64,000 nucleotides of DNA from Brachionus manjavacas (taxonomy: Eukaryota > Rotifera > Eurotatoria > Ploima > Brachionidae): the NCBI GenBank assembly GCA_019054805.1, contig JAHQIY010000009.1:3472001-3536000 (forward strand), written 5' to 3'. Numbering within the stretch: position 1 is the first letter of the stretch; every line of letters begins with the position of its first letter. The notes under the pieces are model-generated. The model did not search any database and had not been told where the DNA came from. It was given only the letters and a program-made list of their open reading frames with translations. The position numbers and the translations under genes were made by a program. This document shows positions 45,929 to 57,914 of this stretch, piece by piece.

Positions 45929-48416
45929 TACGTAAAATAACATAATTTTATCAATTCTGGGCTTTTTGAAGTACCACTGTATGAAAAACTGTATCACTAT
46001 TTGAAAATGAATAGGAAAATAGAAAGTATTGAAATTCATTTAGGCTTTATTAATACTTAATGAATTAAATCTTCTCAATAAATGATAGTTTCGATTAAAG
46101 GTTGATCAAAGTATAAGAAGTTTTAAGACCTCTGACATGTGGCATATAGATCGAAGGCTGGACATTTGTCTAATTAAATTGTTATGATTAATATTTAATG
46201 TATTAATTGTTGTTTTACTAAGTGTAAGTATCTTAAGACCAAATTGAGATAAACAATAAATTTTTTATAAAAAGGCTTTATGAGATGGAGTCAGTTAGAT
46301 AGTTTTCCCAAATAAGAAGGGTGACGAGAAGAACGATTTTTGAGCCTTTTTAAAGTTTTCTGATATTACTCCATCAAAATACTCCATTAAAACCCAAAAA
46401 TTGGAGTTGCTTAACTTTGTTTAATTTAAGATTATTTAGATAAAAATCAGTTCTAAATAAAAGATTAACAAAAGCAATAATGTTTGCCTTTTAATGATTA
46501 AATTTTAGAAAAATTAATGTTGATAATCGACTCCAATCGATTGATAAAATTCAAAAATCGACAAGAGAAGTTTGTGGCGGATTTTTCAGAACAAAAATTG
46601 AGGAAATTTGGTGATTAGTTGTGTGCAATGTTGTCAGAAAAAATTTTTTTGCTTATTTAGCTTTAATTTAGAGATTAATTATTTATCTAATGATTAAATA
46701 ATTTATTTGTTAACTAAAAATAATTCGATTTAAAGTTGGTCGATTATTGATAATCGATTGCAAACTCTTAGAAAAATTAGAATTTTTTGTTAAATTATAT
46801 TAGATTGAATAATATTCTTTAGCCAGGGATTACTACCATCGTCTATAATTTTATTTAAGGAATCCAGGGGGAATAAAGGAGCCTGCTTATTATGGACATA
46901 ATTTTTGAACTGATTATACATCTCCCCTTTAATAAATGTTTTTTCAGCATAGTTAAAAAGATTTTAAATTTGTGGTCAACAGATTTAACTGAAACTTCTT
47001 TAGGAACTTTTCTTTTTATTTTTTTTATCTCAAGAAAAGTACAAGTCTGGACTTTTTTTTTCACGATGAATACTATGACTAGAAAATTCTTAAATTATTT
47101 TAAAATAATAAATTGTCTTAATCTTGATGACTCGATGTTCCGAGATCCCAAAATCAATTTTTCTCCAGTTTTGCAAATTAATCAAATGAATTTTCCTGTT
47201 TTTTCATTCTTGTAGAGTAATTATTCAGGAACGGATGATCACGAAAATTCTCAACAAGGACAAATAAAATTTCTTCCGTTCCAGGTTGTCATTGGAAAAA
47301 AAAATTTAAAGTCCGGACTTGGACCTTAATTTGGTACTTTTAAACAACTATGCTTGGGGTATTTCCTTTTTTCAATAATTTGGATTGATTTCGATCATAT
47401 CCCTAAATTGAATCAAATTGGATTTAAATATTTTTAATTCTTCATTGAATCGTTCTTTTCTTTTTTTATAAGAAATTTAAGCATTTATACTATTTTCTCT
47501 CAAATACATGCTAAATGTAACCTATTTCACCTCATTAAAAGAAATGACAATAAAAAAAGTTGATACTCTGAAACTGAATTCGCTCCAAGTATAAACATTA
47601 ATTATTCAAAAAGAATATTTTACTTAACTGGTAGTAACAGATCGAGCGGAACTTGAGACAAATCGTCAAAAATCAAAAAGCTACTTGGAAAGGAGATGAG
47701 CGCCTCCCCATTATCCACTAGGATAGAAAAGAGACAATTATTATTAGCTTAATTAGAATTAGATTACTTTATCATTAGTTTTTTTTATCATTAATTTCTT
47801 ATTTTAAAAATTAGCAATAAATTAATTTAAAACTTTTTTCTTATATTATTTTTAGTACAAAATTTTTTGTACGACAACAAAATTATTTGGGATTATTTTC
47901 TTTGACATTAATTTACACAAAATCTTCTGACAAGGGGAACAAATTGTTTTTTATTTAAAAAAATAGTCATTATTTTTTTCAACACCCGTCAGATAAGGGG
48001 AAAGTTACCTTCTATTTTTTTCTTCTATAACGGCGACCTGTGTATCTTTTTCGTAATGTCCAAAGAAAATGGAACAATAAAACAAATAAACAAATAAACA
48101 CAAAAAATTGAAAGATAAACTATTTTTAATTTTTAATAGAAATCATGTAAATCTTTTTTTTAAGCATTTACTTCTTAAATTCGATAAAAAAAATTGTCCT
48201 GACTTTTGTTTTAAAAGATTTTTTTATAATATTTATTTAATTTTTTTTCATCGCTGAACTAAATAACAATTAATTATTTTAAAATTATTTTTTGTTAAAA
48301 GATTCAACACTTTTTAGTAACCACTAGATATTTTTAATTTCTTTTAATCAAATCTCCATGAGTTTAAAAAAAAATTCAATTCTATTTTGATTGAGGTGAG
48401 ATTTATCCTCAAATTA
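45929..48416. other. AT-rich stretch without recognisable genes
   Basis: Contains the dispersed repeat copy at 47687-47740 and a LINE-like (AAACAAATAAAC) tail near 48078-48106. Frames around 46855-47215 are open on both strands, but their composition looks like A/T bias and no motif was found. Confidence 0.4.
47687..47740 (+). repeat. Dispersed repeat, copy 2 (partner at 25093)
   Basis: GGAAAGGAGATGAGCGCC, CCATTATCCACTAGG and GAGACAATTA match the copy at 25093-25147. Confidence 0.55.
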
Positions 48417-49342
48417 CAGTGCTGCTACGATACCTTGAATTCACCATATTTTACGTAAATTATGGTAAATTCACGACATTTTACCATATTTACCGTAAAA
48501 TATGGTAATCTATGAAAAAGAGTATTTTTCGTAAAATAACGATAATTATCGTAAAATACCGATAATTACTGTAAAATTCAGTGAAAAAAAAAATTTCCAA
48601 AAAAATTCTCGAAAAAAACGATTTTCATGAAAAAAATTTTTTTTTTGAATTTTTGAAAAAGGAAAACAAAAAAAAATTTTTTTGACAAAAATTGACGTAA
48701 ATTTCGGTAATTTCTTGTAAAAAAAGGTAAAAATTGTATTATTTTATTATTCAATTTTTATTCAATATTTTATTCAATTTTTTTTCTTAACAAATTATGA
48801 AAATTAATATTTATTTGTCAATTATTTGTCTTCCCAAATCAGTATTTGAAAATATTAAGTACGAAAACGTTAAATTATTTTCTTCTAAAAAAAGAGCTCT
48901 ATAAAAAAAAGATATACAATCAGAATTTAATGATTTGACCAGTCACCATATCTTTCACTTTCAATCTCAACAACCTAGAAATGTTTTATTAAAAAATCCA
49001 TTTTTCCTTTTCTGTTGAATTTTTACAATTTTTACCTTTTTTTACAAGAAATTACCGAAATTTACGTAAATTTTTGTCAAAAAAATTTTTTTTTGTTTTC
49101 CTTTTTCAAAAATTCAAAAAAAAAATTTTTTTCATGAAAATCGTTTTTTTTCGAGAAATTTTGGAAATTTTTTTTTTCACTGAATTTTACAGTAATTATC
49201 GGTATTTTACGATAATGATCGTTATTTTACGAAAAATACTTTTTTTTAGATTACCATATTTTACGGTAAATATGGTAAAATATCGTGAATTTACCATAAT
49301 TTACGTAAAATATGGTGAATTCAAGGTGTCGTAGCAGCACTG
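48417..49342. mobile_element. 926-bp MITE with ~300-bp inverted arms and TA duplication
   Basis: Ends are CAGTGCTGCTACGATACCTT and, inverted, CAGTGCTGCTACGACACCTT, flanked by TA. The arms are near-perfect inverted copies for roughly 300 bp and consist of nested palindromic words (TTTACGTAAA, TTTACCGTAAA, TTACGGTAA, ATAACGATAATTATCG). The ~300-bp centre is AT-rich and non-coding. Transcribed as one RNA it would form a long double-stranded hairpin. Confidence 0.85.
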
Positions 49343-49449
49343 TATTTGAATAAATGAAAATTAAAGTGTTCAAGGGGGATTTAGATCAAATTTAAAAATT
49401 TGTTATTTTAATTTTTAAGTGCTGATTAGGGTAATTTAGAACAAAAAAA

Positions 49450-50116
49450 CTACAACAAATTACCGTCATCAATTGCGATGTAAGAAGTCGTAATAGCTAG
49501 AGGTAAACGGTGGTATGAATTAGAGTTTAATGAAATCATAGCTTTTGAATAATCAGGCAAATCAAATCGATTATGTTCGCTTATCAAATTTTCGAGATTT
49601 TTTTCGCTAACTTCTATTTTCTCATTAACTTCCGTCTCAGTATCAGCCATTAATTTAGGACTGTCGATTGTTTTTACCAATTCAGCACTATCTAAAGCAT
49701 TTTTCAACTCAGGGCTCTCATGCTTGGAGGAATTTTCTGAATTTTCTTCATTTTCAACTTCATGACTTTTATCTTTTGGACTTTCTTTTGTGAATTCTTC
49801 TATGTTGGGTTCAATTTCTTGATTCTGAATTGTGGCTAGCTCTATCGGACCTTCTTCATCCAAAACCTATTCAATTTGAGCATTTTAATATTGTTTACAA
49901 AAAATAAAATCATACTGAAGGTTCGGGGGTGTTTAGCAGCGAATTTGTGCTTCCATTACTGCTTTTTTCCCACCTGAAAAAAACTTCTTCTCGTGATTCT
50001 GTGTACACAATTGGAGACGATTCTGCTGGTGCGATTACATCACTTTTTTCTAAAGTTAAAAAATTCCAGATTTGTTTAAAAAATTTCCACGGAAACATTT
50101 TCAGGATTTTTACCAT
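49450..50116 (-). CDS. Two-exon gene, acidic protein of unknown function (205 aa)
   Basis: Exon 1 is 50116-49916 (ATG, 67 codons) and exon 2 is 49866-49450 (138 codons plus TAG), with a 49-bp GT-AG intron and a phase 0 join. The protein starts MVKILKMFPWKFFKQIWNF, which could be an amphipathic or membrane-associated helix. It continues with a Ser/Glu-rich, strongly acidic region (KESPKDKSHEVENEENSENS) and ends IAIDDGNLL. No domain was recognised. A GTAATT donor near the end (GACG|GTAATT) could lead to a further exon, so the true C terminus is not certain. The clean intron and long frame argue for a real gene. Confidence 0.6.
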
Positions 50117-51169
50117 TTTTTAAAAAAATAAAAAAAGGTTGTATCAAAATTTTGTAAGAATTTTAGTCAAATTTCAGGGATAAAACAATGACTTAATATT
50201 TAAAAAGAATGTGTTAACTATAAATGGTGAATATGGTTGTTAAATTTTTAGTAGAATTAATTTTTTAAACAAAGAATTGAAAAAATCATTGAGAAAACAA
50301 TTTGAAGTTAATTGCAAAAATGAAGTTATAATCATCCAGTTTAAAAAAACGTTGGTTTATTATTAAAAAAATTGAAATTAAATAATTTATCTTTAAATTG
50401 AAAAATTGAATTGAATTTTTTTATTTTTTGAATATAAAGCAAATTTTTATATTTAATTTTTTTAGACTAAAGACTATGATTAATATCTGAAAAAACAGTT
50501 TAATTACAATTTCTATTGATTAAGTGAATAATTTTCACTGTAAAAAAATCGCGTCTCGGACTCTCGACTAAAGTAAAGTTTAAATTTTAAAGATTCTTTA
50601 TTAGTTTTTAAAAATATTTAAACAACTTCTGCACAAAATCTGCTTTTTAATCCAATTTTTAAAAGTCTTGAAAGACTTATTTAGGTTTGATTTTCTTTGT
50701 TTTTCCTAAGAAGAATTTTATATAATACTATCCTAAATAATCTTAATTATTTTTTACTAAATTTACGGGTTTTCAAAAAAAGAATGTTCGAAATTTTGAA
50801 AAGTGAAAAAAAAGTTCTCTTTAACGGAATTTAACGAAATTTTTGAAAAATATTAATAGTCTTATTAAGAACAGTAAAAAATCCAGTTTTCCTCTGATTT
50901 TTATCAAGATTATATACTTGGTGCATCTTTTCGTTATTTAATAAAAAATTTCAACATTATGAAAAAACATGAATCAAGTGCGTTTCAAATCTATTGTTTT
51001 AAAGAATAAATGAGAGTTCCTTTTGCATTTAATCGTATTACTTTAAAACTTAATAGATTATTTCAAAATTTAAAATATCTAGCTTTAATGTTTTATAACA
51101 AAAATCTTTAAATAATGTTTATTTATTCAAAAAAATATAAAATTTTTTTATAAGATATCAATTTTATTG
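50117..51169. other. AT-rich intergenic stretch
   Basis: No gene, RNA or repeat was recognised. Confidence 0.5.
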
Positions 51170-52150
51170 GACCGTAATAAACTAATACCACAAAAATAGT
51201 AAAAAATACCACAATTTTAATAAAACATCCACAATTTTAATAATTTTTCACACATTTAATACTTTTTCCACTAATTTAATTAAATCGCAACTATTATAGT
51301 ACTTTTGACACAATTTTAATAAAATGACAATATATTCATTAAACGTGCCACAAATTTAGTTAATTATTAATTGATAGTTACCGATAAGTTTTTTTCTATT
51401 TAATGATAAATTTTTTAAATAATATTATCAGAAAATCAAAAAAAATGAGTGAAACACTATCTAAGGAGAGTGTATTAGAAGATCCAGCCAACTAAACATT
51501 AGAAGATGTTGATCAAGATTGGACAGATGTTCTCAAACCAGCTGATGAGATTAGAAAAAGGGGGAAAGCAATTACATATGATTTGTTTAAGTCGTTTGAA
51601 GATTTTGATGTGATTCTTAAAGAAATCAAAGACGGAACAATCAATGGAAATACTTGGATTTTTAAGAGTCAAGATGGAGATAAGAATCGATTTTATTGCA
51701 AATACTTGAAGCATGGATGTCGTGCAGCTTTATATTTACAGTTAACAGACGGATCAAAAGGTAATTGTTTTATATCAGTGTTTGTGTTAGACCAACAACA
51801 AGTGCGATGGCTTCCGAATCAATGATAATGCTATACTCAAAAATAACTGAAAAACATGCGGCTCATTATTGAAAAAAAAAAATATTTTTATTGTCAAAAT
51901 AAGTGTAAACAAATTTAATTTTTTGAAATTATTTGGAGTTTTTTTATTATATTTTTGGTATTTTTTATTAAATTTATGGTGATTGTAATAAAAATATGGA
52001 AAAATTATTAATTTAGGAGTAATTAATTAAAAATGTGGAAAATAAATAAAAAATATTGCATAAATATTATATATGTTATTTTTTTTATTAAATTTGTGGT
52101 AAAAATTACTATTTTTGTGGTTGTTTTAATTATTTTTATGGTTTCAAAAT
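51170..52150 (+). mobile_element. Internally deleted MULE-type transposon with N-terminal transposase remnant
   Basis: The left zone (51180-51370) repeats CCACAATTTTAATAAAA-like words, and the right zone (51960-52145) repeats the complement (TTAAATTTGTGGT, TTTTTGTGGTT). Between them lies a coding remnant (51445-51825). The layout matches the other word-rich MULE copies here. Exact ends and duplications were not found. Confidence 0.55.
51445..51825 (+). pseudogene. N-terminal MULE transposase remnant with zinc-finger-like domain
   Basis: The ATG frame (MSETLSKESVLEDPAN) is cut by TAA at 51493 and resumes in frame. It reads SFEDFDVILKEIKDGTINGN, then WIFKSQDGDKNRFYCKYLKH and GCRAALYLQL. The pattern W.F....G.(K/R)..Y.C.....GC.A is that of the WRKY/FLYWCH-like finger that opens many MULE transposases. 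The DDE domain and SWIM finger are missing. The early stop and the deletion make it non-functional. Confidence 0.5.
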
Positions 52151-52869
52151 ATTAAAGCTCAATTTTATTAAGTAAGAAAATAACTTTCTTTAAAAAGGAT
52201 AAAAATTTCAATAATTTTGTGTTCATATATAAATTAGAATTTTTATTTTCAAAAAAAATTAATCAGTCTATCAAAATAAATATAGAGTTTTTTTTACTTA
52301 ATAATTTATGTAATGTTTAAATGTAAAATAAGTCTTCATCTATAATTTATTAAGTACCATGGAGTAGAATAACTCAGTCCTGTCCCAAAATATCTCTCAC
52401 TCAACTCAAAATGCCGATTCGAGACTGTAAGTAATTTAAGTTTATTAAAAGCCTCATGATGCACGATGTTGGAGGGAGCATCATATTTTAACTTGAAGAT
52501 AGATCTGACCGTTGTATTCAGATATTATCTGAAAATGAATTCAAGCAAGGAAAAGAATAGTCTAAAATTGATCCTATCTAGTGTATTTTTATTACGACTC
52601 TATTTTTTGTTTGATAATATCTTAATAATATTGTTGTAGGCTAACTAGCTTATTATTAGCCATTTGAATAAAAGAAGTTGTGAAGTTTACAATCTTTTAT
52701 TTAAGATCAAAACAGTGGTATTTTGCCATAAACACTTGCACATCAACCAAGAGCCACACCAAAAATCTTCTTTTAGCATTTGCTTATAAACATACTTAAG
52801 TATTATATCTCCAAGCCATCAATTAAAGTAATTAATAAAATATAAATAATAACTAGGAAATAATAACTA
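52151..52869. other. AT-rich stretch without recognisable genes
   Basis: A piece at 52378-52435 (CTCACTCAACTCAAAATGCC, GATTCGAGACTG) weakly resembles 38275-38320 (CTCACTAAACTCAAAAAGCC). Nothing else was recognised. Confidence 0.4.
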
Positions 52870-53090
52870 AGAAGTGTAATGTTAGCTACGAACTTACCAG
52901 TTCATTAAGCCGCTAACAATATATAGCCTTTTTGTAGTGTTCCGATAACTTCAAAATTAAAGGCTTTAATTTTGTTTACCAGTATTTTAAAATTTAACTT
53001 AGAATCAAATTTAATACCAAGAAACTTGATTTCTTTTTGGCTCACTATTCTGTTTCCATAAGTTTTTGAGTCAAGATTATCACTCTCTTT
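52870..53090 (-). mobile_element. LINE reverse-transcriptase relic
   Basis: The minus strand reads KTYGNRIVSQKEIKFLGIKF, DSKLNFKILVNKIKAFNFEV, ending at a stop near 52905. 'KFLG(I/V)xFDxKL' is the usual block downstream of the YADD box in LINE polymerases. It is related to the plus-strand relic at 16210-16600. Confidence 0.5.
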
Positions 53091-55029
53091 TTTCTACTTA
53101 GAAAAGACAACTGAACACGACTTTTCCACTGAATAAGCCTTAATAGCCTAATAGTTCAATTCATCATTTTCTACTGGAAAAGGTGGATATCCATGAATGA
53201 AAATTTGATCAAAAAAAAGTGTATCAAAGGGGTTGTGAAGTTCGTTCATTTCAATTAAAACTTGAATTACTTTTTTATTTAATGAGATAAATCTTAATAT
53301 TTAAAACCCAAATGTGTGAAAGAAAGTAAAATTTTCATGCATATACTTACGATAACTAACTTCAATATTTCAATATAGTGCTTTTATTATTGTCTTAATT
53401 CATTTATTTAGATTACATAATACATATTAATTTTTTTACAACTTAAAAATATATTTTAATTAAAAAATTAAGAAAAAACAAAAACTTTCAAATTCATTGA
53501 AATTTATTCAAATGTTGTTTGTACAGTATGTCACAAAAAGTCAACTGATCAACAGAGATGGCAAATTGCATGTTTTTTGAAAAATCAGACAAAGACTGAA
53601 AGAGAAATAGCCGAGTTAACGAAATAATGAACAAAAAAACAATCAAATAGAAAAAAAAGTTTTAAAAATCAATTTTCAATTTTTAATTTTTAAAAAGATT
53701 CTATGTTTGAAGTAATCTGTTTAATTTTAATGCAATAAGATTGCAAAATTAAGTTCAATTTTATTCTTTAAAACAAAAATATTGAAACAAAAATATTGTT
53801 TCATGTTTTTTCAAAATTGTTCGAAAAATTTTATTAATTAAAAAATTAATTATTTTAAAGAGCAATTAAAATTAACCCTAGTCATTTTTTTATGATGACA
53901 AATCATTCAAAATTTTAATTTAAACTTAAATTTTAATTTTTTGATTACTTGAAAAAAGTTAAGTATCTAATTTCTTTTTCTCATATTTGCAGAATGGAAA
54001 TTCAACAGTTAATTCATTTGAACCTTTTAACTTTAATCAATTAATGACTTGGCTCGACAAAAAATGAGTTCTTTAAACATGCTCAAAAAATTTATAAATT
54101 TTGTGTACTCAATTCGCAATAGATAATGCCCTAAAATATTTAATCAAATAAGTTTTTACGTGAATATTACTTGGTAAGAACAAGTAATTTTAGGTAAAAT
54201 TATGTTAAATGTAGCTGAATATTTCTTTTTTTGGCCGTTATTATTTTGGAATAATTTTACTAAAAATTTTTAGTTAATGATGACCAAATTAAAGCACACA
54301 ACAGTAAGATAAAGAATCGTAAAGATAAAATCAAGAATCATGTATTAGAATTTAATAAACTATTTATTAATTTTTTTTCTGTACCGAGCTATAGCTCATT
54401 CAGTATAAACTAAAAAAATATAAAATAAAAAAAAGCTAGATAAAATAAGCTGAAATAAAATTTAAAGAAAGTTAAAAAGACAAATGAAAATTTTTTTTTC
54501 TATTTTACATTTCTAAATAAAATTCAAATTTTAACATGCTTAAGTATTGAGTTTTAATGAAACAACGTAATTTCAAAATTTCAAAAAAGTTAAAAAGGTA
54601 AAAAAAAACTTACCATAAATTGAATTATGTCACATGTAACATCTTTTTGTTACATGTGACAAATTTTTAAATTTAGAATTTTAAATTAAATTTATATTGT
54701 TTACAAGTGTCTAATTTGTTGATGGATAAACTTTATGCTAGACAAAAAAATAAAAAAAAACTAATTAATTTTTTCAATATTTTAAAAATTTTTACCTTGA
54801 TATTGAAACAAATATCAGTAAAGTGTTAATTTATTGAAAATTCAATATCAATGATATTGAGGTATAACAGACCCAAAAATTATTTGCTCTAATAAAATTA
54901 TTCTCTATTTTTACTAATTGGGTTATAGAGATAGATGCTCTATCCAAATTGAGGGACAAGCTTAAAAAAATACTAATCTAATTACTTCCAAAATATCTCG
55001 TAAAATTTTGAAAATTAAAATAAAAAAAT
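53091..55029. other. AT-rich stretch with a LINE tail
   Basis: A minus-strand LINE-type tail lies at 54372-54402 (CTGTACCGAGCTATAGCTCA), and a short palindrome at 54625-54660 (GTCACATGTAACA facing TGTTACATGTGAC). No gene was recognised. Confidence 0.5.
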
Positions 55030-55191
55030 GATAAACTTTGTTATCTGTTTATATCATCTGATTGAATCTGATATCAGCTGATACCGGTTTTGGAAAAAAA
55101 ACCTGACACCTGATATCATTTGCTGTCAGCTAAAATAATCTTATATCACATGGCATCAGCTGAATACTGTTACAACCTAATGCGGGCACTG
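55030..55191. mobile_element. Decayed half MITE of the TGATATCA family
   Basis: TATCATCTGATTGAATCTGA, CTGATATCAGCTGATACC and later GCGGGCACTG followed by TA. It matches the right arm of 27008-27272 with more divergence. Confidence 0.5.
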
Positions 55192-55964
55192 TATTTGTCT
55201 TTAAAAATGATTAAGGGTTCATTCAAAACTTTTTTAATAGCTCTTTAAAATAGAATATTAAAACATATATATTGTCTTGATAAATTTGGAGGAAAATTGT
55301 GATTTTAGAGGAATGGACAATGAGACTATTAAAAAGTAAAAATCTTGCACTTAAAAGGATTTTTTTAATAGTTCTCTAATATTCAGTATACCGGAATCCC
55401 TAAACTAGAGCTCCACACGGGATCCCCGTTTAATTCAAATATGAGCCTAATTTAAATTATTTTAATTTTATTTGAATCCATTTTAAATAGAAATTTTATG
55501 ATTGAAAAAATGACAAAAAATGTCGAATTTTAACATAGAAAATTTTTTTTGTAAAGTTAATAAAATTGAAAAAAATTCGACGGGAAATTAATTGATTTAC
55601 TTAATAAGTAGTTTGGTAAATCAAATTGACGATTTGAACATATTATTTGATTTATTTCGATTTAAATTCAAAATAAAATTCAATTTTTAAACTAAAATAA
55701 AAATCAATTTTTTATACTATTTGAAAAGATTTTGAATTAATTGGAAAAAGAAATAAAATGAAAAAGAATTTATTTGCTTAATAAGGTTTTACAGTTAATA
55801 CACTTATTTCAAAATACATCAAAACAAATTTAAATCATTGTTCAATTTTCAATTAAATGCTTAATAAATAATATTCAAAATTATATTCTATTATATTTCA
55901 AATTTGAATTTATTTTTTTTCTGGGATTAAAGTAAAAATCAAATTTAAACAAGAAATGGTTTAA
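55192..55964. other. AT-rich stretch without recognisable content
   Basis: A higher-GC patch at 55390-55430 (CCGGAATCCCTAAACTAGAG) gives no frame. Words similar to those at 11290-11510 (AAACAAATTTAAATCATTG) occur on the opposite strand near 55800. Confidence 0.4.
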
Positions 55965-57150
55965 TATTTGTGTTTGAATTACAAAATGTATCCAATGTTG
56001 AAATAACATTGAAAAAGTGCGATACTTAAAATATTTTTTTCAGTTTCAAAAAAAAATAATTTTGAGTCAATATTGCAAACATGAAAAACTTTGTTTTTTT
56101 TTTTTAATTTTGACTTTGGGTTTGTTAATATTTGCAGTCTCCATTTTTCACAAATTCAGTATTTGTTAAAATGCACCAAACGAAAGTAAATTATCACTTA
56201 AGTCAAAATTTTATAACAATTTGTATTAAATTTTTTAAATTTTCTATTTTATTTTTTCGGGTCTAGTCGCTTAGGTAAACTATAGTTCACCTGTTGCTGG
56301 AACAATTCTTGTTCTCAGGTTTTATGAACTATTAGTCGACCTAATCTAAAAATTTTTCACCCGTTTTGAAAAAAGCTAATGGAATTATAAAAAATAATAT
56401 AGAAAATCAAAAAAAATTTAAAGTTTGGCGGAGTAGGTAAATTTTGCCAAATAGATGAATCTATGTTCCACAAAGTCAAAAACTTAAAGGGTGAAAAAAT
56501 TTAATTTTCTTTAATTTTTATTATTTTATGCTGAAAGGCAAAGATTCAAGTAGAGATCGCATTTGGATATTTGAAAGATTAATTCCAAGTCAACCAGATC
56601 ATAGCTAACGCTTTATCTAAACCTTGTTTTTTTTTCATAATCTAAAAAAATGGTTCACCTAACTCTATTTTGGTTCATCCTAATTCTATTTTGAACAAAA
56701 AATTGGGTGAACCAATGGTTCACAAAATCTGAGAAAAAGAATTTTTCGGATGATAAGTGAACTATGGTTTACCTAACCGACTAGATCCAGTTTTTCAGCT
56801 GATTATCAACAGTTGAATATAAGCTTTAATCTTAATGAATTATTTATCTTTTTTTTTTCTTTTTATTCATTTTTTATTTAATTTTATTTAACTTTATTTT
56901 TAGTTTTTTCATATTTTTTTATTCTGAAGGAGCATTTGCTCGGTACAGATTTTCAAATAAATAAATTAATAAATTATTTAAAAGTTTATGTAAAAATAAT
57001 TTATCAAATAAAAATTAAACTCATTCTATTTCACTAAAGAGCTTAATTTCAAATATTAAAATGCTTAAAATTTTTTTTTTTTGAAACTGAAAAAAACATT
57101 TTAAACATCGCACTTTCAATGTCATTTTAACATTGAATATCGTTTGAATT
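55965..57150. mobile_element. Long-armed inverted-repeat element, copy 2
   Basis: The left arm TCCAATGTTGAAATAACATT, AAAAGTGCGAT faces the inverse at 57075-57140 (CATCGCACTTTCAATG). The interior is collinear with 44371-45310 and adds an extra ~200 bp around 56290-56450. A LINE tail is nested at 56930-56975, at the same relative place as in copy 1, so it was present before the copies spread. Confidence 0.6.
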
Positions 57151-57311
57151 CAAACTCAAATTTTAAAAATAAATTTAATTATTCAAGAGTAAATTCAAAT
57201 GCTATTAATTTACAACACTGTTATCTTTTTTCTAATCTCTGTTACATATTGTTACATGTAACATATTTTTTTATTTATAAAGTCTATAGAATATTATAAC
57301 CCTATTACTTG

Positions 57312-57914
57312 TCAAAATTTTGAACATTCTCTTGGAAACACCCGTAAGTTTAAATAGCAGTCGTTTAATTCACGGGTAAAAAACAAATTACCTTCTTCTT
57401 GGGTGAGGAAAATCGACTGTTTCTTGTCAACAATAGATTTTTGTTTGCGCAGATAGTCGGTTTTTTCTCTGCCTAATCGGGTGACTGGCTCGACTATGCT
57501 TTCGATTTCCGCTTCCAACCACTCGACTCGTTTTCGTATTTTATCCAGATCAATTTGAGTGCGGGTTGACAGTCGAAGCTTTACACGGGCAAATTCAAGC
57601 TCGGAGTTGAGTTTTTTCAACACAAAATATTTGATCAGATTATTATTGTAAAGTTTAATGAGCTGCTCGTCGCTTAGATTCGCAATTACCAAGTCTGTAA
57701 GCTCTATAATTTCAGCGTCAAAGTCTGCATCGTAATCACAAGCATTCGAATCGGTCAAAAAAGACCGCATACTCGATCTTTCAGACCTTTCATTCAGCTC
57801 TTCCTCAATAAGGAGAATGTAGTCAATCTGAGATTGGATTAGTTTGTCAGTTCGAAAGCTTTTGTTTTTGAATTCAACTTTTTGCTCGGATTTCAGTCGG
57901 CTTAACATCATCAT
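57312..57914 (-). CDS. Coiled-coil protein of unknown function (200 aa)
   Basis: An uninterrupted 200-codon frame from ATG 57914 (MMMLSRLKSEQKV; two further Met codons follow) to TAG 57312, clearly less AT-rich than its flanks. The protein is highly charged and mostly helical. Residues ~75-100 (LTDLVIANLSDEQLIKLYNN) and ~110-165 (LKKLNSELEFARVKLRLSTR, IRKRVEWLEAEIESIVEPV) have heptad patterning of a coiled coil. It ends in RELNDCYLNLRVFPRECSKF. No signal peptide or membrane segment. I do not recognise the family; a centrosomal or axonemal part is possible but unproven. It may be a complete single-exon gene or one exon of a longer one. Confidence 0.6.
   Translation of the reverse strand: MMMLSRLKSEQKVEFKNKSFRTDKLIQSQIDYILLIEEELNERSERSSMRSFLTDSNACDYDADFDAEIIELTDLVIANLSDEQLIKLYNNNLIKYFVLKKLNSELEFARVKLRLSTRTQIDLDKIRKRVEWLEAEIESIVEPVTRLGREKTDYLRKQKSIVDKKQSIFLTQEEGNLFFTRELNDCYLNLRVFPRECSKF

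Noticed and set aside
46855-47215. Open frames on both strands near 47 kb
   Set aside because: Only Phe/Lys/Ile-rich products expected from AT-rich DNA; no domain and no neighbouring exon that joins in phase.
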